Shown: positions 13,501 to 22,329, counted from the stretch's first letter. The stretch: DNA of 64,000 bases from Malachius bipustulatus (GCA_910589415.1 OU342637.1:40702162-40766161), one strand, 5' to 3'. Notes: generated from the sequence alone by a model not told the origin. Made by a program: numbers and translations.

Positions 13501-16500
13501 TGACTTTTTTTAAATTTTGATCTTTCTTCAGATTAAGAAACTAATAATACAATTTTTTGTATCTTGCTTAGTTTTGGAAAAAAATAATTAAAATCTACTT
13601 GATTGCAAATCCCTGGACCACACAAGAAACATGGGGAAAATTTTCTTTTTGATATAGTAATTTTTTTTTATTATTTTTTATTAATAATGTATAATTATAA
13701 TACTAAATTAAGTACATTTCTTATTATCTAAACTAACGAATTCTATTTCTTATTGTAGCTGTATTATCAGTTGCTTAATGGGAAAAAAGCTCAATGTGAA
13801 AAAAATATCAAAATTTAAAAAAAGTTGGTGGCATACAGTGGTGAGGACGCCACTGGACTTGATAATTTTAGTCTACTTGGGGTTACAGGAGCTCCTTATT
13901 ACTACAAATAACACTGTCAAATTTCAACAATATCGACAAAAGAATGTTTGAGATATTTTTACGAAAAAGCAATTAAAAAAAAAAGTGTATCTTGAAATCG
14001 AAGCATGTTTACATTGAACTTTTAATTATAAAATCACTTGAATAATTGGCTGTTAAATTTATTGTACACAATTAATTCACACCCTTGCATATTCTGGAAA
14101 AAGATAGCGAGCCAATAGTTTGTCATTTCACTTATCAGAGTACTTTTATGAATAAATTGATTACTTTTAGGCCTCCCGTCATTCGAGTCAGTGACAAAGT
14201 GATGATTCCGCAGGAAGAACACCCTGAAATAAATTTTGTTGGCTTATTGATTGGACCTCGAGGAAACACATTAAAAAGTATGTTAATTATTTGAACATAT
14301 TTGCTTTACACGTAATTATTTATTAAAATCCACAGCAATGGAAAAGGAAACAGGTGCCAAAATTATTATCAGAGGTAAAGGAAGCGTAAAGGAAGGTAAA
14401 GTTGGCAGAAAAGATGGTCAGCCCTTGCCAGGCGAAGATGAACCGTTGCACGCTTATATTACTGCTACCAATCCTGAATGTGTAAAAAAAGCTGTTGAAA
14501 GAGTAAGTAGGCGTAATTCTTACATTATTTTTGTAATAGTTTGGAAAACATAACGTATTCTTAAATTTTAGATAAAAGAAGTAATACGACAAGGAGTTGA
14601 AGTACCCGAGAACCAGAACGATTTACGTAGAATGCAATTGAGAGAATTGGCTCAACTGAATGGTACTTTGAGGGAAAACGATGGAATGAGGTGTAATAAT
14701 TGTGGTGCTACTGATCACAAGTCATGGCTGGTAATTTTTTTTTTTTTTATACTGCAGAGATCATACTTCTCGTAAAACATCATGATTAGTATTTTATTAT
14801 ATTATAATTTGATTATTTCTATTGCTACACAGTGTCCAGACAAGCCGAATGTGACCAACAACATTGTCTGTTCGAGTTGTGGAGCTGCCGGTCATATTGC
14901 CAAGGATTGTCGCCAGAAACGTCCCGGTTTAGGTGGCCCCCCTGCTCAGGGAGACAAGGCCAAAATAGATGAAGAGTACCTCTCTCTAATGGCCGAATTA
15001 GGCGAAGCACCCCCTCCTGAAGCTCAAAAGTGCAACCAAGTCGGAAATGTACTGCGCAAGACTTCTGGTAAGTAACTCTTTGATGTTTTTTCTTCTAAAT
15101 GTTTCCCTCCTAAATGACATAACTGACATACTTTTGTTACTGTTCAGTGAATTTGTTTGAACCGCAAATGGCCCCTCGACCATTAATGGCTCCACCGCCG
15201 ATGGTAACTAATGGCATGAATGGTATGGCACCGATGATGAATGGAATGCCGCCTCCACCACCTTGGGGAGGACCACCAAACATGCCACCTTGGCAGCCTG
15301 GTCCACCTGGCATCATGCCTCCTCCTCCGCCGCCACCAGGTGCTAGTAGTCCACCAAATTCTGTAAGTTTGAATTTTTTCTTTGTAAAGCACCGAAAGTT
15401 GATCAGGAATAATTTTTATTTATTTTTTTTATTTGACAATTGATGGTGATCCAAAAGTTCAAAGTATTTATTTTAGAATGACACAATTTACAATTATAAA
15501 AATAACAATCTAAGTACCAACAAAACATTTAAATCAAAAATTGAGCAACTTTTTCCACAAAATTATACAAAAAAGCAGTGAAAAAATGAGAAATTCATGA
15601 ATGTAAATTTTAAGTTTAGATAAACGTCTTTTGCTCTGGAACTCATTTTCAAGTTTAAATGGATAATAACGAAAAGAATAAAATTTTTAAAATTGTAAAG
15701 TTGAAAAGCTTTATTAGGTGAATATTTTCCTTTAATTTTCGATGGTGTTTATGTTCGAACCCTAACGGTTCGAAATCTTTTTGGTCTGTAACTAAGGCAG
15801 TCAGCCAGAACTTCACCAGATCCACGATTCCACCACTTACACGGACAGATGGGACTATCGCATCCACGACTACTGAGAAGGCGAACTTGTTGGCGGGAGT
15901 CTTTTCTTCATACTCTTCCGTCGACTTTCACGGAAGAACTCCGCCAATGATCCCTTCTGTGGAGACCAAAATGTCAGACATTGTTTTCCGACAGCGTGTC
16001 ATAAAGAGCATTATGTTAGCCTTAGACCCAAACAAAGCTTCTGGGCCCGATGACGTACCTGTTATCGTACTAAAAAAATGCGCCACTGAGCTGTCATCTG
16101 TTTTCTGCCGACTTTTCAACTTGTCGTATAAAAAGGGAATATTTCCTTCTTGTTGGAAATGTGCACGGATCCAACCTATTCCCAAGAAAGGCAAAAAGAC
16201 TATACCAAGTAACTATCGACCAGTGGCACTGCTTTCAGTAATATCCAAGATTATGGAGAAAGCTATTAACCAACATCTTTTAAAGTACTTGGAAGGAGCT
16301 GATATAATCAGCGACCGCCAATACGGATTCCGCAAACAAAGGTCAACTGGTGACCTCCTCACTTAAGTCACCGAGCTGTGGAACGGCGCAATCGAGCATC
16401 ATGGGGAGTCTCGAGGGGTTGCGCTAGATATTTCTAGAGCTTTCGACCGTGTTTGGCATGATGGACTGTTGGCAAAACTGCAGGCCTATGGCATTCCCGA

Positions 16501-19500
16501 GAAATTCTGCTTGTGGCTTGCGAGTTTTCTCGGAGATCGTTCATTGCAGGTGGCAGTCGATGGAGTTCTTTCTGAGACCTTTTCCATCAATGCTGGTGTG
16601 CCTCAGGGATCCATTTTATCTCCGACTCTCTTTCTGGTGTTTATAAATGACTTGCTTGAAACAACAAAAAATCCAATATATAGTTTTGCCGACGACAGTA
16701 CCCTCATATCTTCTTATACGTTAGATGCGCGAACATCTGCCATCGACGCACAGACTCGCAGGGAGCAAGAAGTTGCCATACTTAACAATGACTTGCAAGA
16801 CATTCTAACTTGGGGCGATAGAAACCAAGTTCAATTTAATGCTGGAAAAACCCAAGTAGTCATCTTACCAACGTTTTGGAGCCAGATATGATGATGGCGG
16901 GACACTCTCTTACCCCAGTGTCATCTCTTCGTTTACTTGGAGTGAGCCTTGGAGCGAACATGTCTTGGCATGATCATGTTGCAGGTCTGGCGAAGAGTGC
17001 TTCTCAAAAACTTGGAACACTCTTCCGCACGAAGAAATTTTTTACACCACAACAGCTTCTCCTCTTATACAAGGCTCAAATCCGACCATCCTTGGAGTAC
17101 TGCTCACATGTTTGGAGCTCAGCTCCCAAACATACTCTGAGGCTACTCGACTCTATTCAGAAAAGAGCCATCCGCTTGATTGGGGAGCCAGATTTGACAA
17201 AAAATTTAGACACTCTGGAACATCGAAGAAGAGTAGCTGACCTGAGTCTGTTTTACAGATATTTTAATGGAAGGTGTTCAAAAGATGTGGCCCGCTTGAT
17301 CCCACCGAGATCAAGACCAGGCAAAAATACACGCCGAGCCGCAGACGCTCATCCGTATCAGGTTCAGCTCGTTACACCTCGTACCACCCTATTTCAGACT
17401 TCTTTTATGTATAGAACCGCATCAATTTGGAATAGCATTCCAAAGGGCGTGTTTCCCGAAGTATACAACCTACAGAGATTCAAGGCCAACGTGAATCGAT
17501 ATCTCCGCTCATGCACCGCTCCCAGAGCGTCATAGGGATTTCCCTGCAGTGCATGTGCATTTTCAATAAAAAAAAATGTTGAAAACAGATGAATTGAGGT
17601 ATAAAGTATGCAGTATGCTACATGAAATCTTTTTAGAATTTCTAATGCAGATCCCAAAAATGTAATAACACACAGGCTGTCCCATTTAAAAAAATGTTTT
17701 CCGAGACATCCTCTATAAGTAAAAGTTTAACATTCACTTCAAAGAGGTTGAATGAAACCCTACAGCAGTTGGGGGGGGGGGGGTGCTTTAAGTTCTCACT
17801 GTATGTAGTTACACATATCAGGAGCCATAAGCCAACATATCTAATTAGCTACATGTACCGGGTGGGCATTTATTGAGAATGGACAGCAGCCATATCTTGG
17901 GAAATATTGATCCTACAGTTTCAAAATTAAAATTTTCCAGACATAAGTGACTATGCGAAATGCAATGAAACTATTTTCAAGATGGTCGCACTTCCGGAAA
18001 TACCGGAAGTTGACACCTGCTTCGTTATTTTAATGGGTACACCCTGTAAAATATTATATTTTTTAAATTGCCTGGCAAAATCAATTACAGGTGGTTTTCA
18101 CAATTGGAATTTATGTTGAGTAGTTTATGAGTTATAAACAAGTGAAAATCGCAATTTTCAATTTTCAAAGCATCTCACATTGAAAACGGCTCAAGATATT
18201 TAAAAACGGCTTACATGTCCCTATCTTAACTTTTTACAAGGTATCCTATTATTATTGCTTCTAGGGTAGGTTCAAAGCCCTCGTACTGAAGCTTGCGCTT
18301 ATTGTACCCCTTTGGATAATTATCTCATCGGTCCCATCTCCCGAAAGTATTTTAGTATGAGTCCAATGGGTGCTTGAGAACCTTGGTGCAGGTTCTCCTT
18401 CTTTTACGTTGTTCCGGTTCCTTGCTGGTCCCGGGTTTTGTTACACTGGGGTTCACCTTCAACCCTAGCTTTCTAGGTTCTCCAGTTTCCCCCTGGTTTG
18501 GTAGTTTCTACTCTTTTCTCAGTTTCCTGCAAGAGGTTCCTGAGAGTTTTTTGGGTGGGTTTTTCTTTTCAGAATCCCCTTCCCTTTTTGAATTAGGTGT
18601 GTCTTGGTCCATATGGCCCACGAGTAATGGAGCTATTGAAGAAATACCATTTGCAGAGCTCCATACGTATGGCAGGCATTTATTTTCGAAGGTGCGCCAC
18701 TTCTTCGAGGTTGAATCCAGAAGATACTAATCTACTATTCAGCCACGCATCCTTTTAGCCTGGGTTCCCGCCGTAGGATTTAGGTTTTTAAAGGTTGACT
18801 CCTTTTGGTCCAGGCGGTAAAGCCTAGACCCCCGTATTCCTCTGTTCGCGAGATATACCCTCGACAACAGAGTTTTACGGTCTTTCGGAGAGTCCACTTT
18901 CGGACGTTCTCCGGCATCGTTATAACCCCTGTGCAGACCTTTAGTCACGACACGACAACTAGGTTGGGGGAGGTGGTCCGCGGCAGGGCTTTTTGAGCTG
19001 CCAGTCTGGAGTTTTAAATCCGACGAGCTCTACACCGCTGCTAACCTTACTCACTATTGATCACTGTAAGGCCGTGCCCTATCCGCCACCTGGGACGCGC
19101 CTGATGGGTACCTCAACCACACAGGAAGGTATCCTACCATGTGGTTTAAATTTTTATACAGGATGATGAAAATTAACAGATTTTCCATCACCCTGTAGAA
19201 AAATCTAAACTGCATAATAGAATACCTTGTAAAAAGTTAAGATAGGGACATGTAAGCCGTTTTTAAATATCTTGAGCCGTTTTCAATGTGAGATGTTTTG
19301 AAAATGGAAAATTTGCAATTTTCACTTGTTTATAACTTATAATTGTGAAAACCACCTGTATTCGATTTTGCCAGGCAATCTAAAAATACAATAATATAAA
19401 GGTGTCCCCGTTAAAATAACGAAGTAGGTGTCAACTTCCGGTATTTCCGGAAGTGCGACCATCTTGAAAATATTTTCATTGCATTTCGCATAGTCACTTA

Positions 19501-20875
19501 TGTCTGGAAAATTTTCATTTTGAAACTGTAGGATCAATATTTCCCAAGATATGGCCGCTGTCCATTCTCAATAAATGCCCACCCGGTACATGATATGGAG
19601 ATTTTGGAACTTATGTTGAGTTTTAAGTGCAATTTTTTGTATGATAGAATAAATATTGGATTGGGATGATTTTGTCTTTACCATTTGTAGCATAAAGTAG
19701 TTATTTTATAATGTGGAGCTCATGTATTTTTTTTTTAAATATGCAATTACATAAAAACGAGAATATGAAACAAATACTTTCGATTTGTGACACTTAGGGC
19801 CGGTTGTTCGTACGTCAGTTAAAAATTTTGAGATAACTACTGATTTTAAATTGCAAATTTTGAAAATACGGCGAATATAATTAATGATCTTGTATTTTTA
19901 ATCAGTAATTAACTCTTCTTAAAGCGAGCAGAATTCATTTTCAGAAATATCAGACCAATGGTTTGATAATACAGAGCATTTTAAAATCAGTAGTTATCTC
20001 AAAATTTTTAACTGACGTACGAACAACCGGCCCTAACTCCATATTTTTATTTTTATAAAGACAAGTGAATGTTGTCTTAATTAATGAAATATATTAAATT
20101 TTAAACAATGGAAACATCACTGTGCTTGGGGAAAGTGACACCTGCAATGAGAAAAAATTTATGAAGTTATAAATCGTTATCGGTTTATTGAGACTACAAA
20201 CAAGACATTGACTGTAGGATTTTTTTCTCATCTTTTGGGCCCCTATATTTGTTATATTTATGACCAAAGTTTGAGTACACTTCGAGGATAACAGAAACAG
20301 TCCTGCATTGGAAAAATAATTTAATTTATTTCAAGTATACTTTGGCAACTTTCCTCAAAGTCATTGTATCGGGCGATCCACAAAATTTTTCATCAACTAG
20401 TGCCTTGAAAAAAATGAAGCATGTCTGCCAGTCTGTCAGATAAAATGCAAACTATTGGTAGGTGTGCTCATGTGCAATGAGCTCAGACATGACTGCAATA
20501 GCTACCTCTCTCTTCCAAGTCACTAGTTGATGAAAAATTTTGTGGATCACACGATAGTTAATAATAAACCACTGTTCATGGTTTACAGTGTTTTTATCTA
20601 AATAACCCTTGTACTTATTTTGTTATTTTGTTATTTCTCAGCACATGTTTCCTGCCCTGGAGGTGATGCCTTGGATGAGCGCAAACACGCAACCTCCGCC
20701 CCCCGGTGCTGCGGCCCCTGCAGCAGGAGTACCACCTCCTGGACTACCGCCTCCGTGGCAGGCACCACCGCCACCCTTTGGATGGCCTCCAGCCAACATG
20801 CCCCCTCCGCCGCCACCCGGTATTGATGTCAACAGCCTACTCACCGCTCCACCACCACCTCCGCCATCCACATAA
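1372..20875 (+). CDS. SF1: Splicing factor 1 / branch-point binding protein, 3' seven exons
   Basis: SF1 (BBP) recognises the intron branch-point sequence in the nucleus during early (E complex) spliceosome assembly, together with the large U2AF subunit. Seven exons (1372-1524, 14171-14277, 14336-14502, 14572-14730, 14833-15067, 15148-15362, 20642-20875) all have AG/GT borders. They join in frame to 422 residues plus a stop. In order they encode the conserved stretch before the KH domain (SPSPEPIY...LNTREFRTR), the KH domain with the GPRGNT loop, the QUA2 helix ([17 protein letters not shown]), two CCHC knuckles, the conserved [14 protein letters not shown] motif and a proline-rich tail. The N-terminal U2AF-binding part is outside the window. 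Two knuckles resemble the arrangement in yeast BBP; vertebrate SF1 keeps one. The introns of 12.6 kb and 5.3 kb are full of mobile elements; the other four are under 110 bp. Identification is from family knowledge and is strong. Confidence 0.95.
1998..3070 (-). pseudogene. RLE-type LINE, C-terminal fragment
   Basis: Read on the minus strand, this gives the end of a LINE polyprotein of the restriction-like-endonuclease type (R2/R4/NeSL-like). After the thumb region ([20 protein letters not shown] and on) come a Cys-rich knuckle with a frameshift, and then a nuclease-like segment with an SD-X12-D pattern ([18 protein letters not shown]). The reading ends at a stop at 1998-2000. There is at least one frameshift near 2450 and an in-frame stop at the K-stop after EKEIGK. 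The upstream RT core is missing, so this is a 5'-truncated dead copy. The 3' UTR probably runs on to about 1750. The assignment to RLE LINEs is from motif memory. Confidence 0.6.
3288..4476 (-). pseudogene. LINE RNase H domain and terminal zinc knuckle
   Basis: Continues the LINE after the P-element-like insertion: [20 protein letters not shown], then an RNase H fold with [10 protein letters not shown] (Glu), [12 protein letters not shown] (Asp) and [20 protein letters not shown] (His/Asp). The usual first RNase H Asp sits in a broken stretch around 4010-4190. It ends with [20 protein letters not shown], a CCHC knuckle, and a stop at 3288. Two frameshifts separate the pieces. Confidence 0.75.
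4480..5960 (-). mobile_element. P-element-like insertion carrying a broken THAP transposase gene
   Basis: This stretch interrupts the LINE above and holds three minus-strand exons of a THAP-domain, P-type transposase (see next entry). I could not find clear terminal inverted repeats. The LINE sequence on the two sides does not meet exactly, and about 40 codons seem lost at the junction. The part from 4480 to 4950 has no recognisable coding content. Confidence 0.55.
4961..5904 (-). pseudogene. P-element-like THAP transposase, three-exon remnant
   Basis: Exon 1 (5904-5825) starts ATG GCT ACA TGT and gives MATCALRS, stop, [18 protein letters not shown]. The stop (TGA at 5880-5878) sits where the second zinc-binding Cys of a THAP domain (C-X4-C) is expected. 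Exon 2 (5724-5527) gives [20 protein letters not shown], then [13 protein letters not shown] and the AVAINFP end of the THAP fold, with a GTAACT donor. Exon 3 (5410-4961), after a TTGCAG acceptor, ends its homology at [20 protein letters not shown] and [13 protein letters not shown], a hallmark of P transposases upstream of the catalytic core. The rest is missing. THAP domains bind element ends; this copy cannot. Confidence 0.7.
5959..7350 (-). pseudogene. LINE reverse transcriptase, internally deleted
   Basis: From 7350 downwards the frame reads a linker with [20 protein letters not shown], then the fingers ([20 protein letters not shown]) and palm motif A ([13 protein letters not shown], Asp present), followed by a stop near 6333. 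The continuation ([15 protein letters not shown]) soon jumps to [14 protein letters not shown] and [18 protein letters not shown], which normally lies after motif C. The YADD box is therefore deleted, and the enzyme cannot work. The reading breaks off at about 5960 where another element is inserted. Confidence 0.75.
7352..8000 (-). pseudogene. LINE AP-endonuclease domain, C-terminal part
   Basis: The reading contains [37 protein letters not shown] and [15 protein letters not shown] carries the conserved Asp-Asn pair and SNHR the catalytic His of APE-type LINE endonucleases, which nick the target DNA. The N-terminal part, including the first catalytic Glu, is missing because the element is truncated. 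A frameshift near 7350-7365 separates it from the downstream RT frame. Confidence 0.75.
8061..8865. other. Intron sequence without recognisable features
   Basis: AT-rich intron sequence between the LINE and the DD82E transposon. I see no coding similarity and no clear inverted repeats. Confidence 0.5.
8866..11578 (+). mobile_element. DD82E Tc1/mariner-group transposon, apparently complete
   Basis: A 2713-bp element in SF1 intron sequence. Perfect 32-bp terminal inverted repeats begin CTGAAGTTTCAGAATAGTAG (8866-8897 and 11547-11578). A TA dinucleotide flanks each end (8864-8865, 11579-11580), as expected for the IS630/Tc1/mariner group. A second weaker inverted match (ATTCAGTGGCG) lies inside each end. 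The single transposase ORF is open from ATG to stop. Perfect ends plus an open frame suggest a young insertion. Confidence 0.9.
9980..11353 (+). CDS. Transposase of the DD82E Tc1/mariner-group element, 457 aa
   Basis: Start chosen at ATG 9980 (AATATGG context); the upstream GTG at 9971 is in frame but not a eukaryotic start. The N terminus (about residues 10-160) is basic with helix-turn-helix-like segments ([31 protein letters not shown]) and RGRKR, likely DNA-binding. The DDE_3-type catalytic domain has Asp184 in YFLDETWLN, Asp284 in VVMDNASYH and Glu367 in [12 protein letters not shown], with 82 residues between the second Asp and Glu. That spacing is far from the 34-41 of most Tc1/mariner families and matches what I recall as the DD82E (Sailor) group. 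The C terminus is acidic and Ser-rich ([10 protein letters not shown]). All three catalytic residues are present. Confidence 0.9.
   Translation: MEGESSQSKRRRTNLSTGEKTIIYNVYCGLRERNQSMLVNDVVALCSDLTKVSTRSVHRILKTFKESKGGTEKVAENIETRGRKRIDIDDDIKYAVRRKFHSFFFRNEIPTLKAIAAEINSDDAMPKISRRVLLRTLRQMNIRHMKRQRKSLLIEREEIILWRRNYLQKIREYRREGKKIYFLDETWLNQGHTVSKIWQDLEITSRRQAFFEGFSTGLKAPAGKERRLIITHIGSDSGFLENGLLLFESKKTSDYHEEMDAEKFESWFLKILPSLEPNSVVVMDNASYHSRRLEPSPTTAWRKGDIINWLAQRNIPFDDNMLKVQLLNIARAQIPHFKRYAVDELARECNIIVHRLPPYHCELNPIELIWAQIKNQVAKQNVTFKMDEVKRLLATAIGDVTAETWRNCIRHTTKEEDRMWDLDTIVDVSVEPLIINLNDNGDRDSCPSSDDFSSDDD
11855..12130 (-). mobile_element. tRNA-derived SINE with poly(A) tail and 13-bp target duplication
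   Basis: Minus-strand SINE. Its head (12130 downwards) has an A-box-like GTGGCCTAGTGGTACT and a B-box-like GGTTCGAAACT, the internal Pol III promoter of a tRNA-like head. The tail is a run of A on the minus strand (T run 11855-11876). Both sides carry TGTTATGAGTGTT (11842-11854 and 12131-12143), a 13-bp target-site duplication typical of LINE-mobilised SINEs. The anticodon arm is no longer foldable as a normal tRNA. Confidence 0.85.
12144..12552. other. Intron sequence without recognisable features
   Basis: AT-rich intron between the SINE and the next fold-back element. I see nothing specific in it. Confidence 0.45.
12553..13106. repeat. Fold-back element related to the ~860-bp palindromic family
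   Basis: Two inverted arms: the left includes ACACCCTGTATATTATTGTG (12649 on) and GAGTTATAAACAAATGAAAA; the right mirrors them up to about 13008. Matching continues outward to about 12553 and 13106 (TTCTATTGA, GATGACATTGTCT). The ordered motifs are also found in the arms of the four ~860-bp palindromes in this window, but the central ACATGTCCC segment is missing, so this looks like a shorter relative. Confidence 0.65.
13192..14084. repeat. Fold-back element just upstream of an SF1 exon
   Basis: Long inverted repeat. The left arm starts GGGGTGTTAATTAGG and carries GTACAATAAATTTAACAGCC, TTAAAAGTTCA and TTGTTGAAATTTG. The right arm mirrors these in order, ending AATTAATTCACACCC at about 14084. 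The ends of the arms are about 87 bp from the SF1 exon at 14171. No coding content was seen. Boundaries are approximate. Confidence 0.7.
14171..14277 (+). CDS. SF1: SF1 exon, start of the KH domain
   Basis: Acceptor TTACTTTTAG and donor GTATGT. It encodes [13 protein letters not shown] and then the KH core up to [12 protein letters not shown], including the GPRG loop that contacts branch-point RNA in the family. It lies about 90 bp after a fold-back element that fills the end of the preceding intron. Confidence 0.96.
14336..14502 (+). CDS. SF1: SF1 exon, second half of the KH domain
   Basis: Acceptor TAAAATCCACAG and donor GTAAGT. It encodes [20 protein letters not shown] and continues through [20 protein letters not shown] to KKAVER. 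This is nearly invariant in SF1 and includes the extended KH loop. The preceding intron is only 58 bp. Confidence 0.96.
14572..14730 (+). CDS. SF1: SF1 exon, QUA2 and most of the first zinc knuckle
   Basis: Encodes 53 residues: [20 protein letters not shown], the QUA2 helix ([15 protein letters not shown]), and [13 protein letters not shown]. The fourth Cys of this CX2CX4HX4C knuckle is the first codon of the next exon, so the intron splits the knuckle. The acceptor is TTAAATTTTAG and the donor GTAATT. Confidence 0.95.
14833..15067 (+). CDS. SF1: SF1 exon, second zinc knuckle and conserved linker
   Basis: Starts with the Cys completing knuckle 1, then gives knuckle 2 ([14 protein letters not shown]) and the conserved [18 protein letters not shown] segment. 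Acceptor TTGCTACACAG and donor GTAAGT. It ends in phase 1. Confidence 0.95.
15148..15362 (+). CDS. SF1: SF1 exon, Met/Pro-rich linker
   Basis: 71 complete codons rich in Pro, Met and Gly, with runs such as [20 protein letters not shown]. Such tails bind FBP11/WW-type and SH3 partners in the family (general knowledge). Acceptor TACTGTTCAG and donor GTAAGT. The following intron is 5279 bp and carries several insertions. Confidence 0.93.
15690..17577 (+). mobile_element. 5'-truncated LINE in the last SF1 intron
   Basis: Plus-strand non-LTR element ending with an AATAAA-like signal that runs into a short A tract (17566-17575). The coding part is described next. The 5' end has no endonuclease, so the copy is truncated by incomplete reverse transcription. 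It lies in the same direction as SF1, so its poly(A) signal could in principle compete with the host gene's. Confidence 0.75.
15762..17535 (+). pseudogene. LINE reverse transcriptase (jockey/CR1-like) with one stop and one frameshift
   Basis: In-frame from about 15762. The RT fingers include [16 protein letters not shown] and [19 protein letters not shown], motif [17 protein letters not shown], motif [15 protein letters not shown] and motif [11 protein letters not shown]. The catalytic Asp pair is therefore present. A TAA stop follows RSTGDLLT at about 16364, and the frame shifts near 16880. The C-terminal part has the usual [20 protein letters not shown] and [20 protein letters not shown] motifs and ends at 17535. 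No endonuclease is present upstream. The clade assignment is tentative. Confidence 0.8.
17858..19586. repeat. ~860-bp palindromic element interrupted by a LINE derivative
   Basis: TA-flanked (17856-17857 and 19587-19588) inverted-repeat element with ends CCGGGTGGGCATTTATTGAG and its reverse complement. The arms include GCCATATCTTGGGAAATATT, CTTCCGGAAATACCGGAAGT, GAGTTATAAACAAGTGAAAA and GGCTTACATGTCCCTATCTT in order, mirrored on the right. Without the 877-bp nested insertion and one copy of its target duplication it measures about 840 bp, like the other members at 32401, 39111 and 41607. No transposase is encoded. Confidence 0.85.
18249..19125 (-). mobile_element. Short internally deleted LINE with 11-bp target duplication
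   Basis: An 877-bp insertion on the minus strand flanked by AAGGTATCCTA (18238-18248 and 19126-19136). Its 3' end matches, with a few differences, the 3' end of the RNase H LINE at about 3238-3332 (GTACTGAAGCTTGCGCTTAT and on). Its 5' end is GC-rich (GGCGCGTCCCAGGTGGCGGA on the minus strand), like a LINE 5' UTR. It has no RT. I read it as a non-autonomous element keeping both ends of the LINE and missing the middle. Confidence 0.7.
19797..20033. repeat. MITE with ~50-bp inverted ends and TA flanks
   Basis: 237-bp element starting GGGCCGGTTGTTCGTACGTC with a mirrored end (about 53 bp of inverted repeat including AAAAATTTTGAGATAACTAC). TA flanks both sides. No coding capacity. Probably mobilised in trans by a TA-targeting transposase; the family is not identified. 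Confidence 0.8.
20369..20554. repeat. Small MITE 87 bp before the last SF1 exon
   Basis: 186-bp element with inverted ends (GATCCACAAAATTTTTCATC...; about 36 bp including the outer TCGKGY) and TA on both sides (20367-20368, 20555-20556). It sits between the probable branch-point region and upstream intron sequence of the final SF1 exon. Confidence 0.7.
20642..20875 (+). CDS. SF1: SF1 terminal exon, proline-rich C terminus
   Basis: Acceptor TTATTTCTCAG precedes CAC ATG TTT. The exon encodes 77 residues ([20 protein letters not shown] and on) with PPPPP and PPW motifs, ending [13 protein letters not shown] and a TAA stop at 20873-20875. The phase agrees with the previous exon. A skipped or alternative exon inside the 5.3-kb intron cannot be excluded without transcripts. 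Confidence 0.9.
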   Translation, partial: HMFPALEVMPWMSANTQPPPPGAAAPAAGVPPPGLPPPWQAPPPPFGWPPANMPPPPPPGIDVNSLLTAPPPPPPST

Positions 20876-22329
20876 AGATTCTGTTTATGTTTGAATAAAA
20901 TGGAAGTTGAGTGTTCCTGATTCGAAACAATAGGTCGGAAGTTGGGAGAGTGATGCTCTGGAATTATTTGTCTCCGAATTGTCGAGAGATGTATTTTCTA
21001 TTATCCGCACTTATAATTTTAGTAAAGCTCTTTAAAAATCGCATGTGCATACTTCTCCAATACCATTGATTTCTGAACACCACGATATGGTCTGAAATAT
21101 TAAAATATTCACATAATTTTAATTCAAAATTGTTTGCTGGCTCTAAGTCCAATTTAGAATTTTCAAGCTTTGTTCTTATGTTATGGCAAATTTTACATAA
21201 AAAATTAATGTTACTAAGTGAGATGAAAAGTCTTATTCACCTGTGTTTCAGACTTAATATGTTATATACCTAATAGTGGGTTTAGTTTCACACTTGGGCC
21301 ATTATCATATCAATTATTCACACTGTGAGTGAAATAATAATTACAGTATAAACTCAGTGAAACTGTCTGGATACAACATTCCTATCAAAGTTTTTTTCTT
21401 TAGAATTTATGACCTTTTAGCAAGCTTTTTAGCCAGCACATTATTCTTTGTTATGCTGAAGCCACCAGCAGGGTACTCGCTGAAGAGTGTCTGAGATGTC
21501 TCGTCCCCCGATAGTCTCAAATACACCGAAGTAAAACTTTTCGACTTACTTAGTTATATTTTTGACTGAGTCTTCGAGGATAACTATTTTTGTTTTTGCT
21601 AATTTACGAGGGGAAATGAAATTTTGATACAGGTGAAACTTTAATTGAATTTTGGATCATTTTATTATTTTAGGAAGGCCTAGATTAGTAAATTTTCAAG
21701 TTTTATTATGTTCTTAATTAATACTTTTTTAAATGTTACTTTTATTAGTAGTTATACCAAGTAGGTATGTGGTAGTCTGTATTAATTGTATAGCACTTAA
21801 TCTGCAATAGTAGAATGACGCATTTATTTAATGTGACTAACTTCTTTAAAAATTCGAAAAAATTAAGTAATTAATTCACCCTTGCATTTTCTCATCTAGT
21901 CATTTTTGTTTATTAGAGACTATTAGACACTAGCAAAGTTCTATGTTCAATATATTTTCAAGTTCTTTTTATATTACAATTTTAAAATTTATTATTTTAT
22001 GACCTTAATACTTTCTTCTTTGACTTTGCTAAATCAGTGTTGGTAGTCTGAAGTATAAAATTCTTCAAAATCAGGTTAATTGTTTATATATACTTGAATA
22101 GATGTATCGTTGTGCAAGACTATGCAGTTGTGGAACATCAAATATATATAATTTATAAATCGGTATACTTACAGAATGTAGAATAACAGATGTGTATTTC
22201 AAAAATAACTTGTAAAATTGACAGTTGGATTAAATTATTCTTACTGAATAACTGGTTTCAATACCCATTGTAATACTTAAGAGTGATGTTCTTTATTAGA
22301 TTACAATTAATTAGATGACACCATTATTA
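20876..22329. other. SF1 3' UTR and intergenic DNA
   Basis: Contains the SF1 3' UTR at its start. The rest is AT-rich with no ORF resembling a known protein and no obvious inverted repeats. Confidence 0.5.
20894..20899 (+). promoter_or_regulatory. Candidate SF1 poly(A) signal
   Basis: AATAAA lies 18 bases after the SF1 stop codon. It would give a very short 3' UTR. Further A/T-rich signals downstream could be used instead. Confidence 0.5.

Noticed and set aside
17768..17783. G-run as a G-quadruplex or regulatory site
   Set aside because: A single G tract beside repeat DNA; may even be a sequencing artefact.
18374..18996. Host-like ORFs between 18374 and 18996
   Set aside because: They fall inside the LINE derivative with an 11-bp target duplication and have no recognisable protein motif.
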